Shown here: positions 8,182 through 20,504 of the stretch, in pieces
Layout of the letters: each line of letters opens with the position of its first letter
Numbering within the stretch: the first letter of the stretch is position 1
Source of the DNA: Deinococcus metalli
GTDB taxonomy: Bacteria; Deinococcota; Deinococci; Deinococcales; Deinococcaceae
Length of the DNA: 48,893 bases
Assembly: GCF_014201805.1 (NCBI RefSeq)
Contig: NZ_JACHFK010000019.1
Span: forward strand, 1 to 48,893
Direction of reading: 5' to 3'
Notes under the pieces: generated by a model
The model's database searches: none
The model's input: the letters and a program-made list of their open reading frames with translations, nothing else
Told to the model about the DNA's origin: nothing
Position numbers and translations under genes: made by a program

Positions 8182-11100
8182 TCACTGCCAACTAGCGCCG
8201 AAAAATCGTGAAGTGAACGATTTCGTCCGTCGGCCTATATAAACCACCCCTTCCCCTAGATCAATTAACGAATCCATAATTCGATTGGCGGTTCCCTCCA
8301 TATTCTGATACGGGATTCTCCTGCTCAGCGTATCTAAAAGCTCGGATCTATCTATTCGGGAGTAGTCACTCATGAGTATGCTTGAGTATGTTGAAAGTAT
8401 AATATACGCTGAGTTAATATCTGTTTCGCTGGTGGAGATTTCAATTTGCGTAATCAATTCTCTCAAATGGTCGGCTATTTTACATTCTCTGATGATATAA
8501 TAGTAATCGTTGCTTGAAACAATTTTTATCTTTTCGCCACCCGAAATATCAATGGTCGAATTTGGGGCGATCACGAGAAATTTATCTTTGTTGGCTCTGC
8601 CATTACCAGTCCTGGCAACAATATTAACTAATTTCCTGAAACCGGCATCGGATATATTTATCCAACTACTGTCAGAACCATCGGAGCGAGTCCAAGAAAT
8701 GTTTACTCTTTCTATTTCGCTATATATCTTTACCTTGGAGATTTGCCTGTCTGAGAATACATTGTTTATTTTACCGGAGTCCTGCAAATAAGTGGTTGGA
8801 ACTACTATGTCGGGAATAGGCGGAAAATCGCCGAGGCTCTTGAGAATCTTCGAGGCGGAGTAGCTATTATATAGATTTCTTGATAAGTAGTTTACTGAAT
8901 CTATCATATCCCATAGGATCGTCCATATTTCGCTATGTTTCCTAACCTCGTTTATCGATACCAGCGTTCTCTCCTCGCCATTGTCAAGTAGTATGCCGTT
9001 GATTTCCCTGATGGCCTTCTTAAGCAAGTCTGTTCTGATTGGAACTACTTGAAATGAAGGAGACTCACTAAGCTGATTCATCATAGATCGTGCGTCGGTG
9101 GCGGCTTGAGTTAATGAGACCTTTTTATTATTGGACATCTCTCTGATTTCTTTATTGACGTGTTCCGAGTAGGAGGAATATATCTTCATTAGAGAAGACT
9201 CAAGCTCTGGCGTGATCTCGAAATCTGATCGGGCGACGTTCGTTTTTGGAGCATTCTCTCCGGTAAAGTTGGCCAATGCTATGAAGACATTGTTCTTGTA
9301 TCCGGGGGTTCCAGATGAAACAAAGACCCCTTCAACAAACGTGCCTAATTGCACAGACTCATTACGCTGTCTTTGCTGATATCCGACGAATTCCCATTGT
9401 TGTCCCCATTTATTCCATGAAACAGCATAAGAGATATCCAAACCTTTTTCTGTATGTGAGATTATTTTCATATCTCCGTGTACGAGCTCCTCCTCTGGTA
9501 CATTGTCTTTCGCGAGTGGGTATCCTTGGTCAGTGAGCAAGTCTTGTACAGCTTCACGGGTCGAATTAAATCCAATACGTTCCAGACCGCCTTCATCGTG
9601 ATAAATTATTTCACAGTACGGAAACATAATCCATTTTTGTACCAATTGCTTAAAATCATATTTTCGCAGGGAAGGCCTAATGAGCATTTTAATGAGCGTT
9701 CCTGATTCGGAAAGCTTTTCTGCCCCTAAGTCATTTCTATCAACATCTCTTACTAGATAGTCTGATTGAGCGTCGCTTAATTTTAAATTCCTTACAGTAT
9801 CTTTTCTTCCCGTCGTCGTATAGACTTCCACATCATCGCTTATCATAAAGCACGACAAAACACCAATACCAAATCTTCCTATTGGTGAAAAATTGGGGTA
9901 TTTTTTCTTAAATTCCGGAACTTGATATTTGCTTGATCCCGCTTTTAAGAAGTAGCTTTCTATCTCATCTTGCGACATGCCAACGCCGTTGTCGAGGATC
10001 TGCAACACTCCAGATTCGGCATCCCAAAATATGTCGATCCTCGGGGCATATGGAGTTTCGGACAATGAAAGAATGTGCGCGTTCAATTTTACTGCATCGA
10101 GGCCGTTTTGTATCAGTTCCCTTAGGGAGACGCTTATATCGTTATATAGAGTTTGGCCGGTCAACAATTTTAATATCTTGTTTTGATCAAGAGTAAAACT
10201 GAGCTGCTTTGGGTGAAATCCTCTGGTAGATATTTTTGAGGCATCAATATATCTCCACTCAAATTTAATATTTAGTCCAAACTTTTCCTTTGACCTTTTG
10301 ATCCATTCATAACATAATTCAATTTCTGACCTTAAATATGAAATATATCTTTGGAGGTCAAAATACGCCTGTGGATCTTTGAATTCCGCCCTTATTTCAA
10401 TAGTGTCTTGTGGCTTTTTAGCCTGTATCTCGTCTTGTGTAAGTGGTTTGGGCCTTATCGAAGTTACCGCATTCTGTTTCAGCCATTCCCGTTTTGAATA
10501 TGGATTTTTAGGGTCAATTATTCGGAATTGGATAGTCGGAGCCCTTTCGCCTGTAACATGAAGTAGATCGACTGTCCTGAGTATGACTGCGCAATACTGT
10601 AGATTGGCCGACTCATGGGGCGTATGGCCATATGGCTTTGAAACCTCAAATTGATCTGTGTCGCTGATATCAGACAGATGATGGCTCTCGCACAGCAGAG
10701 CTACATCATCTCTGACGTTTTCGTTCACTTTACTAAGAAGTAGATTGACCTCTTTTAGTTGGGAAACACAATATCCTAAGTCTAATGAGCTGTCGTTTTG
10801 TATCCATCTCTTAATCCTCTTTGCGTGACCACCTCTTACGAACTCTTGGTAAACATATTTTTCTCTCTCAAGGTCATCTGGATATATTTTATTCAAATTT
10901 ACATTATAATCTTCGCTGCTTTCGTCTAAAACTAGAAACGATTCTCTGAATGAAGGAAAATCTGATGCGTGCCTTTTGTCAAATTCCTCTCTTGTTACAA
11001 GCATGCCAAGATCGTGCAAGTAAATACTGAGAGTGATCATCATATAATCAGCTGGAGTTAGAAGCTTCCTTGTTTCGAAATCGATTAGCCAATCTGCTAT

Positions 11101-11298
11101 TTCGAGCATCCTATTTATGTGCCCAATATCGTGAATGGTATATTCTTCAAATATATGGCCGCGCCCTATAAGATTTAGGAGTGCGGCCAAATCATTTTTT
11201 ATGCCTTGAAGATTAATGTTGGAAAAGGCCGGCAAATTCTGGGCTTTCAGCGCCTGAGACTCGCATAGGCTCGACAAGCTCTGATTCGGTAGGGTCAC
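8182..11298 (-). CDS. HD-domain plus Hsp90-like (GHKL) ATPase protein, probable conflict/defence gene
   Basis: A 1038-aa protein. Residues about 35-270 look like an HD-superfamily metal-dependent phosphohydrolase or derivative (HDIGH at 56-60, YLHDLGM with His95-Asp96, CESHH further on). Residues about 380-560 form an Hsp90/GHKL ATP-binding module: N-box LRELIQNGLDAV (Asn398), G1 DNGVGM (Asp436) and G2 GRFGIGVLS (about 472-480), as in HtpG. The rest (about 600-1038) has no recognised motif. The gene is strikingly AT-rich, with Lys/Ile/Asn-rich codons unlike all neighbours, so it was acquired. It starts with GTG, 16 bp behind the nrdJ stop on the same strand; TAAATT lies 6 nt before the GTG. 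It could be read through from nrdJ. Similar HD-Hsp90 proteins occur in bacterial conflict systems; the role here is inference. Confidence 0.8.
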   Translation of the reverse strand: MTLPNQSLSSLCESQALKAQNLPAFSNINLQGIKNDLAALLNLIGRGHIFEEYTIHDIGHINRMLEIADWLIDFETRKLLTPADYMMITLSIYLHDLGMLVTREEFDKRHASDFPSFRESFLVLDESSEDYNVNLNKIYPDDLEREKYVYQEFVRGGHAKRIKRWIQNDSSLDLGYCVSQLKEVNLLLSKVNENVRDDVALLCESHHLSDISDTDQFEVSKPYGHTPHESANLQYCAVILRTVDLLHVTGERAPTIQFRIIDPKNPYSKREWLKQNAVTSIRPKPLTQDEIQAKKPQDTIEIRAEFKDPQAYFDLQRYISYLRSEIELCYEWIKRSKEKFGLNIKFEWRYIDASKISTRGFHPKQLSFTLDQNKILKLLTGQTLYNDISVSLRELIQNGLDAVKLNAHILSLSETPYAPRIDIFWDAESGVLQILDNGVGMSQDEIESYFLKAGSSKYQVPEFKKKYPNFSPIGRFGIGVLSCFMISDDVEVYTTTGRKDTVRNLKLSDAQSDYLVRDVDRNDLGAEKLSESGTLIKMLIRPSLRKYDFKQLVQKWIMFPYCEIIYHDEGGLERIGFNSTREAVQDLLTDQGYPLAKDNVPEEELVHGDMKIISHTEKGLDISYAVSWNKWGQQWEFVGYQQRQRNESVQLGTFVEGVFVSSGTPGYKNNVFIALANFTGENAPKTNVARSDFEITPELESSLMKIYSSYSEHVNKEIREMSNNKKVSLTQAATDARSMMNQLSESPSFQVVPIRTDLLKKAIREINGILLDNGEERTLVSINEVRKHSEIWTILWDMIDSVNYLSRNLYNSYSASKILKSLGDFPPIPDIVVPTTYLQDSGKINNVFSDRQISKVKIYSEIERVNISWTRSDGSDSSWINISDAGFRKLVNIVARTGNGRANKDKFLVIAPNSTIDISGGEKIKIVSSNDYYYIIRECKIADHLRELITQIEISTSETDINSAYIILSTYSSILMSDYSRIDRSELLDTLSRRIPYQNMEGTANRIMDSLIDLGEGVVYIGRRTKSFTSRFFGASWQ

Positions 11299-11304
11299 AC
11301 AGCC

Positions 11305-11310
11305 AATTTA
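11305..11310 (-). promoter_or_regulatory. Possible -10 box of the HD-Hsp90 gene
   Basis: TAAATT on the minus strand, 6 nt before the GTG at 11298 and directly behind the nrdJ stop codon. It would allow expression independent of nrdJ. Confidence 0.4.
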
Positions 11311-11314
11311 CACC

Positions 11315-14353
<3,039 letters not shown>

Positions 14354-14365
14354 GGTGGGGCTCCT

Positions 14366-14401
14366 TGCAGGCGAAGACGAACGTGCAGGCGAAAACGAAA
14401 A
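14366..14401. repeat. Tandem 18-bp repeat in the nrdJ leader
   Basis: Two head-to-tail copies of an 18-bp unit beginning TGCAGGCGAARACGAA on the plus strand (14366-14383 and 14384-14401), with three mismatches. In the nrdJ mRNA it gives a C/U-rich tract ending just before the Shine-Dalgarno. Confidence 0.65.
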
Positions 14402-14486
14402 CGACACCCACTCCCGGGGCTCCGTGGGAAGCGGCGGGCGAACACTATGGTGCTCAGGTGAGTACGGGGGGCTTAGGCCGGGTCTG

Positions 14487-14515
14487 ACTGTACCACCGGC
14501 CGGGGGGATGTACAA
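14487..14515 (-). promoter_or_regulatory. nrdJ promoter with overlapping palindrome
   Basis: On the minus strand a -35 TTGTAC (14515-14510), 17-bp spacer and -10 TACAGT (14492-14487) predict a start near 14480 and a leader of about 127 nt. A 16-bp near-perfect palindrome with GTAC ends (14510-14525) covers the -35 box and looks like an operator. A second TTGTAC-17-TACTAG lies 32 bp upstream. Confidence 0.7.
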
Positions 14516-14651
14516 GCGCTAGTACGGTAACGCCGCCTTGAGTACAAGATGCGGTGTGACCCCGCTCCAGATGAAGAGTGCCTGAAAGTACGTGCTGGAC
14601 GGAACATTTGGGCACAAGTTCACAGTTGGGGCCGGTACGGCGTGCCGGAGC

Positions 14652-15632
14652 CTACGCCGGCCGCTCGGCCTTGGCGTCCCGGCCCATCAGGCTCTCGATG
14701 CCCGTCTGCGGCGTCCACTCGCCCGCCGCCACCCGCGCCACCGCCCGCACGATGGGCAGGTCGTGCCCGTGCGCCTGCGCCCACGCGTCCAGCAGGCCCG
14801 CCGTACGCAGCCCCTCCACGACCTTGCCGCCCTGCGCTGTCGGCTCGCCGCGCGCGATCGCCTCGCCCGCCGCGCGGTTGCGGCTGTGGCGGCTGGTGGC
14901 CGTGGCGACCAGGTCGCCCAGGCCGCTCAGGCCGTACACGGTGTCCTCATGGGCACCCAGCGCCACCAGATAGCGGCCCATCTCGCGCAGGCCGCGCGTG
15001 ATCAGCGCCGCCTTCGCGTTGTCGCCCAGGCCCAGGCCATCGCTCAGGCCCGCCGCGAGGGCCATCACGTTCTTCAGCACGCCGCCCAGTTCCACGCCGG
15101 TCTCGTCGGTGCTGGTGTAGACCCGCAGGGCCGGGGTCATCAGGGCGCGCTGCACCGCGGCGGCCAGGGCCGTGTCGTGGCTGGCGACCACCGTGGCGGC
15201 CGGCAGGCCCCGCCCGATCTCCTCGGCGTGGTTGGGGCCGCTCAGCACGGCCACGCGCGTGAAGCCCATCTCGCGTGCCAGCGCCGTCAGCGGCCCGCCG
15301 TCCGGCGCGAGACCCTTGGCGCACAGCACCACGCCCAGCGCTCGGGGCAGCTCCATCAGCAGCTCCGGCACGCCCACGCTGGGCACCACCACCAGCGCGA
15401 AGTCCGCGCCCGCGACCGCCGCGCCCAGGTCTGCCATGACCTCCACGGTGTCCGGCAGGGTCACGCCCGGCAGGTAGTCCGCGTTCACCCGCGCCGCGGC
15501 GAGCTGCGCGGCGAAGTCCGGCCGCCGCGCCCACAGCCGCACCGGGGCTGCGCCGGGCACGCGCCCCCGCGCCGCGTTCACCGCCAGCGCCGTGCCCCAC
15601 CCGCCCGCGCCCAGCACCGGCAGCGGCGTCAC
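14652..15632 (-). CDS. gpsA: NAD(P)H-dependent glycerol-3-phosphate dehydrogenase
   Basis: A 326-aa enzyme that makes sn-glycerol-3-phosphate from dihydroxyacetone phosphate for phospholipid synthesis. Seen are the N-terminal Rossmann motif [34 protein letters not shown], the catalytic-Lys segment [12 protein letters not shown], and [21 protein letters not shown] near the C-terminus. The start is GTG at 15632, whose last bases form the TGA stop of the methyltransferase gene (GTGA), so the genes are translationally coupled. Length is normal for GpsA. A coupled methyltransferase is unusual company; no functional link is evident. Confidence 0.95.
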   Translation of the reverse strand: MTPLPVLGAGGWGTALAVNAARGRVPGAAPVRLWARRPDFAAQLAAARVNADYLPGVTLPDTVEVMADLGAAVAGADFALVVVPSVGVPELLMELPRALGVVLCAKGLAPDGGPLTALAREMGFTRVAVLSGPNHAEEIGRGLPAATVVASHDTALAAAVQRALMTPALRVYTSTDETGVELGGVLKNVMALAAGLSDGLGLGDNAKAALITRGLREMGRYLVALGAHEDTVYGLSGLGDLVATATSRHSRNRAAGEAIARGEPTAQGGKVVEGLRTAGLLDAWAQAHGHDLPIVRAVARVAAGEWTPQTGIESLMGRDAKAERPA

Positions 15633-16393
15633 GCCGGCGCCCACGCGAAGACCCACACGCGCGGCGTGTCCGCCGTCGGCGGCGCGTAGTCCGGGTACTC
15701 CACGATCTCGAAGCGCGCGAAGTCCAGGCCCGAGAGCAGCGGTTCCAGATCGCCCGGATCGTACCCGCGTTCGCGGTGCGTCTCGATGAATTCCTGACCG
15801 CCGCCGTCCTCGTCCAGCACGCGGCAGAACGCCTGCACCACGCCCAGGTCGGTGTCCGGCTCGTGGTGGTGCGACCAGTGGTAGTGCACCTCGCCGCCGC
15901 CCGGCAGCGGCGCCACGCCCTCCACCGCGTCGTCCTCCCACAGTTCGCGCACGCCCAGGCGGGTGTTCACGTCGAAGGCCAGCAGGCCGCCCGGGGTCAG
16001 GTGCGCCCGGCAGCGTTCCAGCGCCCGCCCCAACTCGGCCGCCGTCAGGAGGTTGTTCAAAGAGTCGAACACGCAGGTGATCACGTCGAAGCGCCGGTGC
16101 AGCTCGAAGTCGCGCAGGTCGCCCGCCACGAAGGGCACGCCCGGCACCCGCCGCCGCGCCTCCGCGAGCATCTGCGCGCTGCCGTCCAGCCCCGTCACGT
16201 CCAGGCCCGCGGCGAGCAGTTCCCGCGTGAAGCCGCCGGTGCCGCACGCCAGGTCCAGCGCCGACGCGCCCGGCACGGCCAGCCCGCCGTCGCGCGCGTA
16301 GGTCAGCACGAAGTCCGCCCAGTGGTCGTACTCCACGTCCGCCATGATCGCGTCGTACACGGCGGCCAGCGCGGTAAAGGGCTCGTGCTGCAT
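15629..16393 (-). CDS. Class I SAM-dependent methyltransferase
   Basis: A 254-aa small-molecule type methyltransferase. It has the SAM-binding motif [15 protein letters not shown] (about residues 46-58), an acidic motif II GLDGS, DLRDFEL, and motif [22 protein letters not shown] marks the following strand. No target-specific motif was recognised. TATACT lies 7 nt before the ATG, the leaderless arrangement, and there is no Shine-Dalgarno. Its stop overlaps the gpsA GTG. Confidence 0.88.
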   Translation of the reverse strand: MQHEPFTALAAVYDAIMADVEYDHWADFVLTYARDGGLAVPGASALDLACGTGGFTRELLAAGLDVTGLDGSAQMLAEARRRVPGVPFVAGDLRDFELHRRFDVITCVFDSLNNLLTAAELGRALERCRAHLTPGGLLAFDVNTRLGVRELWEDDAVEGVAPLPGGGEVHYHWSHHHEPDTDLGVVQAFCRVLDEDGGGQEFIETHRERGYDPGDLEPLLSGLDFARFEIVEYPDYAPPTADTPRVWVFAWAPA

Positions 16394-16400
16394 CCCCGCG

Positions 16401-16406
16401 AGTATA
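16401..16406 (-). promoter_or_regulatory. -10 box (leaderless) of the methyltransferase-gpsA operon
   Basis: TATACT on the minus strand, 7 nt before the ATG at 16393. No good -35 was seen. Confidence 0.55.
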
Positions 16407-16625
16407 GACGTGCACCCCGCGCGGCCGGCGCCCGCCGCGCACCTAAACGCGCCTTTACACGCGCCGTACGCCCAGCAGGCCGCCGAAAACCCCGCCGTGC
16501 TCCGGCGCCCCGTGAGCCCGCCGTGAGCCGATCCGGAACGGAACCACGGTAGCCAGCGCCACAGAGGGCCGATTAGGGTAAATCCCAGAGATCACCCATC
16601 CCAGTTCACCCAGGAGGACAGCCTC

Positions 16626-17090
16626 ATGAAACGACTGCTCGCCATCGCTGCCATCAGTACCGTCGCCCTGAGCGCCTGCACGCTCGCCGGCAACCCGATC
16701 AAGAAGGACGTGACGGGTCAGCTGCGCGGCTTCAACGCCAACCAGAACCTCGGCCTGGCCATCATCGGCTTCAACAACGGCCAGTACACCGCCGACGGTA
16801 CCGAGAGCCAGATCATCGACAAGTTCCTCACCGGCGGCTTCTCGCTCGACCTGCCCACCAACCTGCCGGTCGGCACGTACCGCGTCATCGTGTTCCGCGA
16901 CGCGAACAACAATAACCGCTACGACACCGGCGACACCGTACTGTCCAAGGACAACGGCAAGCGCCTGATCTACGCCAGCAGCGACAACCAGTTCTACAAC
17001 GGCACCAAGAAGGGCTGGAACCTCGTCACGACCAGCAACGGCTTCGTGCAGACCACGCTGCTGAACAACTACGACCTCGACGCGATGTAA
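16626..17090 (+). CDS. Uncharacterised secreted lipoprotein (154 aa)
   Basis: The N-terminus MKRLLAIAAISTVALSAC is a lipoprotein signal peptide with lipobox LSAC (lipidated Cys18). The mature part is small and rich in Asn, Asp, Gly and Thr. It contains FRDANNNNRYDTGDTVL (about residues 90-106), a calcium-binding-loop-like pattern, inside a sequence that looks all-beta (transthyretin/DUF4198-like build). AGGAGG lies 8 nt before the ATG, making this one of the few core genes here with a strong Shine-Dalgarno, which fits high expression of an envelope protein. A terminator hairpin follows. Function is unknown. Confidence 0.85.
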   Translation: MKRLLAIAAISTVALSACTLAGNPIKKDVTGQLRGFNANQNLGLAIIGFNNGQYTADGTESQIIDKFLTGGFSLDLPTNLPVGTYRVIVFRDANNNNRYDTGDTVLSKDNGKRLIYASSDNQFYNGTKKGWNLVTTSNGFVQTTLLNNYDLDAM

Positions 17091-17112
17091 CGCCGGGCAT
17101 CAGGAACCCCCG

Positions 17113-17147
17113 GGGGAGGCCACGCGCCTCCCCTGCCTGTTGTTGTG
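17113..17147 (+). terminator. Terminator behind the lipoprotein gene
   Basis: Stem GGGGAGGC/GCCTCCCC with loop CACGC (17113-17133), followed by TGCCTGTTGTTGT. Confidence 0.65.
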
Positions 17148-17161
17148 AGGCCGCCGGTTGG

Positions 17162-17710
17162 TCAGGGCGTCAGCCGCGCCGCCACGGCCGCCGCCCGCGC
17201 GGCCAGCTCCGGCTCGGGAATCACGCCCTCGCCGGCGCGCACGTTCACGTCGCCCAGCGGCACCCAGCTCACGCAGCCCAGCATGGCGGGGGTTTCCGGC
17301 AGGGCCAGCGGCTCCAGCAGCGGCCGCACGCGCAGCACCAGCACGTGCACCCACGGCTTGCCGCGGTACGCGTAGCGCCGCTCCAGGGCGCCCAGCGTCA
17401 GGGCCTGCACGTCCTCCAGGGCGCGCACCCGTTCCTCGTTCTCGACCCGGTGCACCGCCACCACCTCGGCCAGCGCCGGCACGTGCACTCGCCCCGGGTC
17501 GGGATCGGTGCGCAGCAGGGCCTTGAACTCCGGGCGCAGCTCCACCGGGTTCTGGTGCAGGAACGTGGGGTACAGCAGGAACGAGCGGTGCTCCACCCGG
17601 AAGTCGCCCTGCGTCTCCTCGATGCCGCCCTTGCGGACCAGTACCGACAGCGTGCCGGTCGTGAGCAGCTGGCACTGGGCATCCCATTCCTTGAGGGCCG
17701 TGATGGACAT
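17162..17710 (-). CDS. DUF1802 family protein
   Basis: A 182-aa protein that starts MSITALKEWDAQCQLL, followed by the family hallmark VLVRKGGIEET and the FLLYPTFLHQNP segment (about residues 55-70). Family members are about this size and uncharacterised; the LRKGGI pattern recalls nucleotide-sugar or nucleic-acid binding folds but no reaction is known. A longer frame begins 15 codons upstream, but ATG at 17710 is preferred because TATTCT lies exactly 6 nt before it (leaderless) and the family starts here. Confidence 0.85.
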   Translation of the reverse strand: MSITALKEWDAQCQLLTTGTLSVLVRKGGIEETQGDFRVEHRSFLLYPTFLHQNPVELRPEFKALLRTDPDPGRVHVPALAEVVAVHRVENEERVRALEDVQALTLGALERRYAYRGKPWVHVLVLRVRPLLEPLALPETPAMLGCVSWVPLGDVNVRAGEGVIPEPELAARAAAVAARLTP

Positions 17711-17716
17711 GCGCCG

Positions 17717-17722
17717 AGAATA
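17717..17722 (-). promoter_or_regulatory. -10 box (leaderless) of the DUF1802 gene
   Basis: TATTCT on the minus strand, 6 nt before the ATG at 17710. Confidence 0.6.
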
Positions 17723-17755
17723 GGCGATCCACCCCGCCCGCTTTGAGAGCGGCAT

Positions 17756-18096
17756 TCCACGCCGACTGCGTCCGGCCGGCGGTGCCCGTTCTCAGAATGG
17801 GCGGCCCGGTCGGCACCGGAAGCACCCGTTGAGCACCGTGGCACCGGTCTTTTCCTCATGAAGCGGGAGATGAAGATCCGGCCATCTTTCACATCTGTGC
17901 GCGCGGGGCTTGCCCTTGTGCTGCTCCCCCGGGGTGGTATGCTGCCCCTCAGTTCAGTCCAGCGGCCGAGGCCCTGGCGAATGGGCTGGCGCCTCCGGGC
18001 GACTCCCCCACACTCCACCCCCACGACTCCGCCCCGCACGACGGCGCCCCCTGCGGCGGCCCGGCCACGCGGCGGACGTCCGGAAGGAAGGTCTCC
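17756..18096 (+). other. Intergenic region with the dnaB leader
   Basis: No coding sequence was recognised in these 340 bp. The region holds a promoter candidate at 17916-17943 and a long C-rich leader of about 147 nt ending with the dnaB Shine-Dalgarno GGAAGGAAGG. Confidence 0.5.
17916..17943 (+). promoter_or_regulatory. dnaB promoter candidate
   Basis: TTGTGC (17916-17921), 16-bp spacer, TATGCT (17938-17943). Confidence 0.5.
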
Positions 18097-19442
<1,346 letters not shown>

Positions 19443-19443
<1 letters not shown>

Positions 19444-20123
19444 TGGCGGAGGATCAGGTGGCGGGACAGGGCACGTCGCAGCGGCGGCGTCGCCGGCGGC
19501 GGGGGGGCGGTCAGGGGCAGGCGCTGCGGCCCGGTCAGGTGACGAACACGACGGCCGTGCCGGTGCCGGCCGCGCCGCAGAAGCGCGGGCAGAAGCGCCC
19601 GCTGGCCGATCCGCGCATCGCGGTGGGCTGCATCGTGCTGCGCGGCGACGAGATCCTGCTGGTGCGTGAGCGGGGCCGCTGGTCGCTGCCCAAGGGCGGC
19701 CTGGAGTCCGGGGAACTCGTGCAGGACGGTGCGCGGCGCGAGACCTTCGAGGAAACGGGGATCGTGGTGGAACTGCGCGACCTGGCGTTCATCGTGGAGT
19801 TCCAGGCGCAGACGTGGGGGCACCACCTGCAGTTCTTCTACACCGGCCGCGAGGTCGGCGGCACGCTGTCGCCGCGCGATCCGGACAAGGACGTGCAGGA
19901 GGCGAAGTTCGTGCCGATCCGGCAGCTCCGGGAATTCATCCGGTTCCGGCCGCGGCTGGTGGCGCTGGAGACGTGGCTGCGCGAGCGCCGGCCCCGGCAT
20001 TTCGTGTTCAACCTCGACCGCGAGCCGGCCATGCTGCGCAAGCGGCGCCGGGTGGGCGACCCGGTGGGGAGCGCGCAGGTGGTCGAGCCGGACGTGGAGC
20101 CGGACGGCGAACCCGACCTGTAA
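19443..20123 (+). CDS. Nudix hydrolase with basic N-terminal tail
   Basis: A 226-aa protein. The first about 35 residues are low-complexity with an RRRRRRRGGG run, probably a flexible nucleic-acid- or ribosome-contacting tail. The Nudix domain follows from about residue 57, with the box G-x5-E-x7-RETFEETGI (Gly85 onward) intact, so pyrophosphate bonds of a nucleoside diphosphate derivative should be hydrolysed. A basic and then acidic tail (RKRRRVGDP ... EPDVEPDGEPDL) closes the protein. It starts within the dnaB stop codon (TGATG). The substrate is unknown. Confidence 0.92.
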
Positions 20124-20139
20124 CGCCGGGGAACCCGAG

Positions 20140-20182
20140 CGCTGCCCACCCCCGGATGTCCCGGGAGGTGGGCAGCGTGTTC
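20140..20182 (+). terminator. Long hairpin behind the dnaB-Nudix operon
   Basis: Outer stem CGCTGCCCACC/GGTGGGCAGCG and inner stem CCCGG/CCGGG form a nearly continuous 16-bp helix, followed by TGTT; the T tract is weak. Confidence 0.65.
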
Positions 20183-20235
20183 GCTCCCGGTTTGGTGCTG
20201 CGCTGTACCTGCGCCCACACGGCAGCGCGGCCAGC

Positions 20236-20263
20236 TTGACGTGCCCACACGCTCTGCTATCAT
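20236..20263 (+). promoter_or_regulatory. Promoter of the zinc-ribbon gene (leaderless)
   Basis: TTGACG (20236-20241), 16-bp spacer, TATCAT (20258-20263), then 6 nt to the ATG at 20270. It is the best complete promoter among the leaderless set. Confidence 0.75.
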
Positions 20264-20269
20264 CAGAAT

Positions 20270-20473
20270 ATGAAGCGTCAATTACGTAACCAGGTGGATA
20301 TCCATCCCGCCAGCGGACGCGGTTACGTCCACGTGTGCCCCACCTGCGGGCAGCCGATGACGCTGCACGACCTGCGCGACGGCGACCAAGCGTACTGGTG
20401 CCATGCGTGCGGCCGCGGCCACCGCGCGGGCGATCCGCCGCAGGGCGCGCTGCGGGAGCAGCAGGCCAGCTGA
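20270..20473 (+). CDS. Small zinc-ribbon protein (67 aa)
   Basis: It begins MKRQLRNQVDIHPASGRGYV and carries two Cys pairs, CPTCGQ (about residues 23-26) and CHACGRGH (about 44-47), spaced as in a zinc ribbon. It is otherwise unrecognised. The strong promoter places the transcription start on its ATG. The degenerate-SDR gene follows 31 bp downstream with its own -10 box. Possible roles are nucleic-acid binding or an adaptor. Confidence 0.82.
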   Translation: MKRQLRNQVDIHPASGRGYVHVCPTCGQPMTLHDLRDGDQAYWCHACGRGHRAGDPPQGALREQQAS

Positions 20474-20491
20474 GGAGCCCGGCGCGCGCGG

Positions 20492-20497
20492 TATGCT
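20492..20497 (+). promoter_or_regulatory. -10 box (leaderless) of the SDR-like gene
   Basis: TATGCT, 7 nt before the ATG at 20505. It decides between two closely spaced in-frame ATG codons, one of which lies inside the box. Confidence 0.5.
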
Positions 20498-20504
20498 GGT
20501 GGGC

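Noticed and set aside
14354..14480. Cobalamin riboswitch in the nrdJ leader
   Set aside because: No B12-box-like conserved core was found and the leader (about 127 nt) is shorter than typical cobalamin riboswitches; a covariance-model search would settle it.
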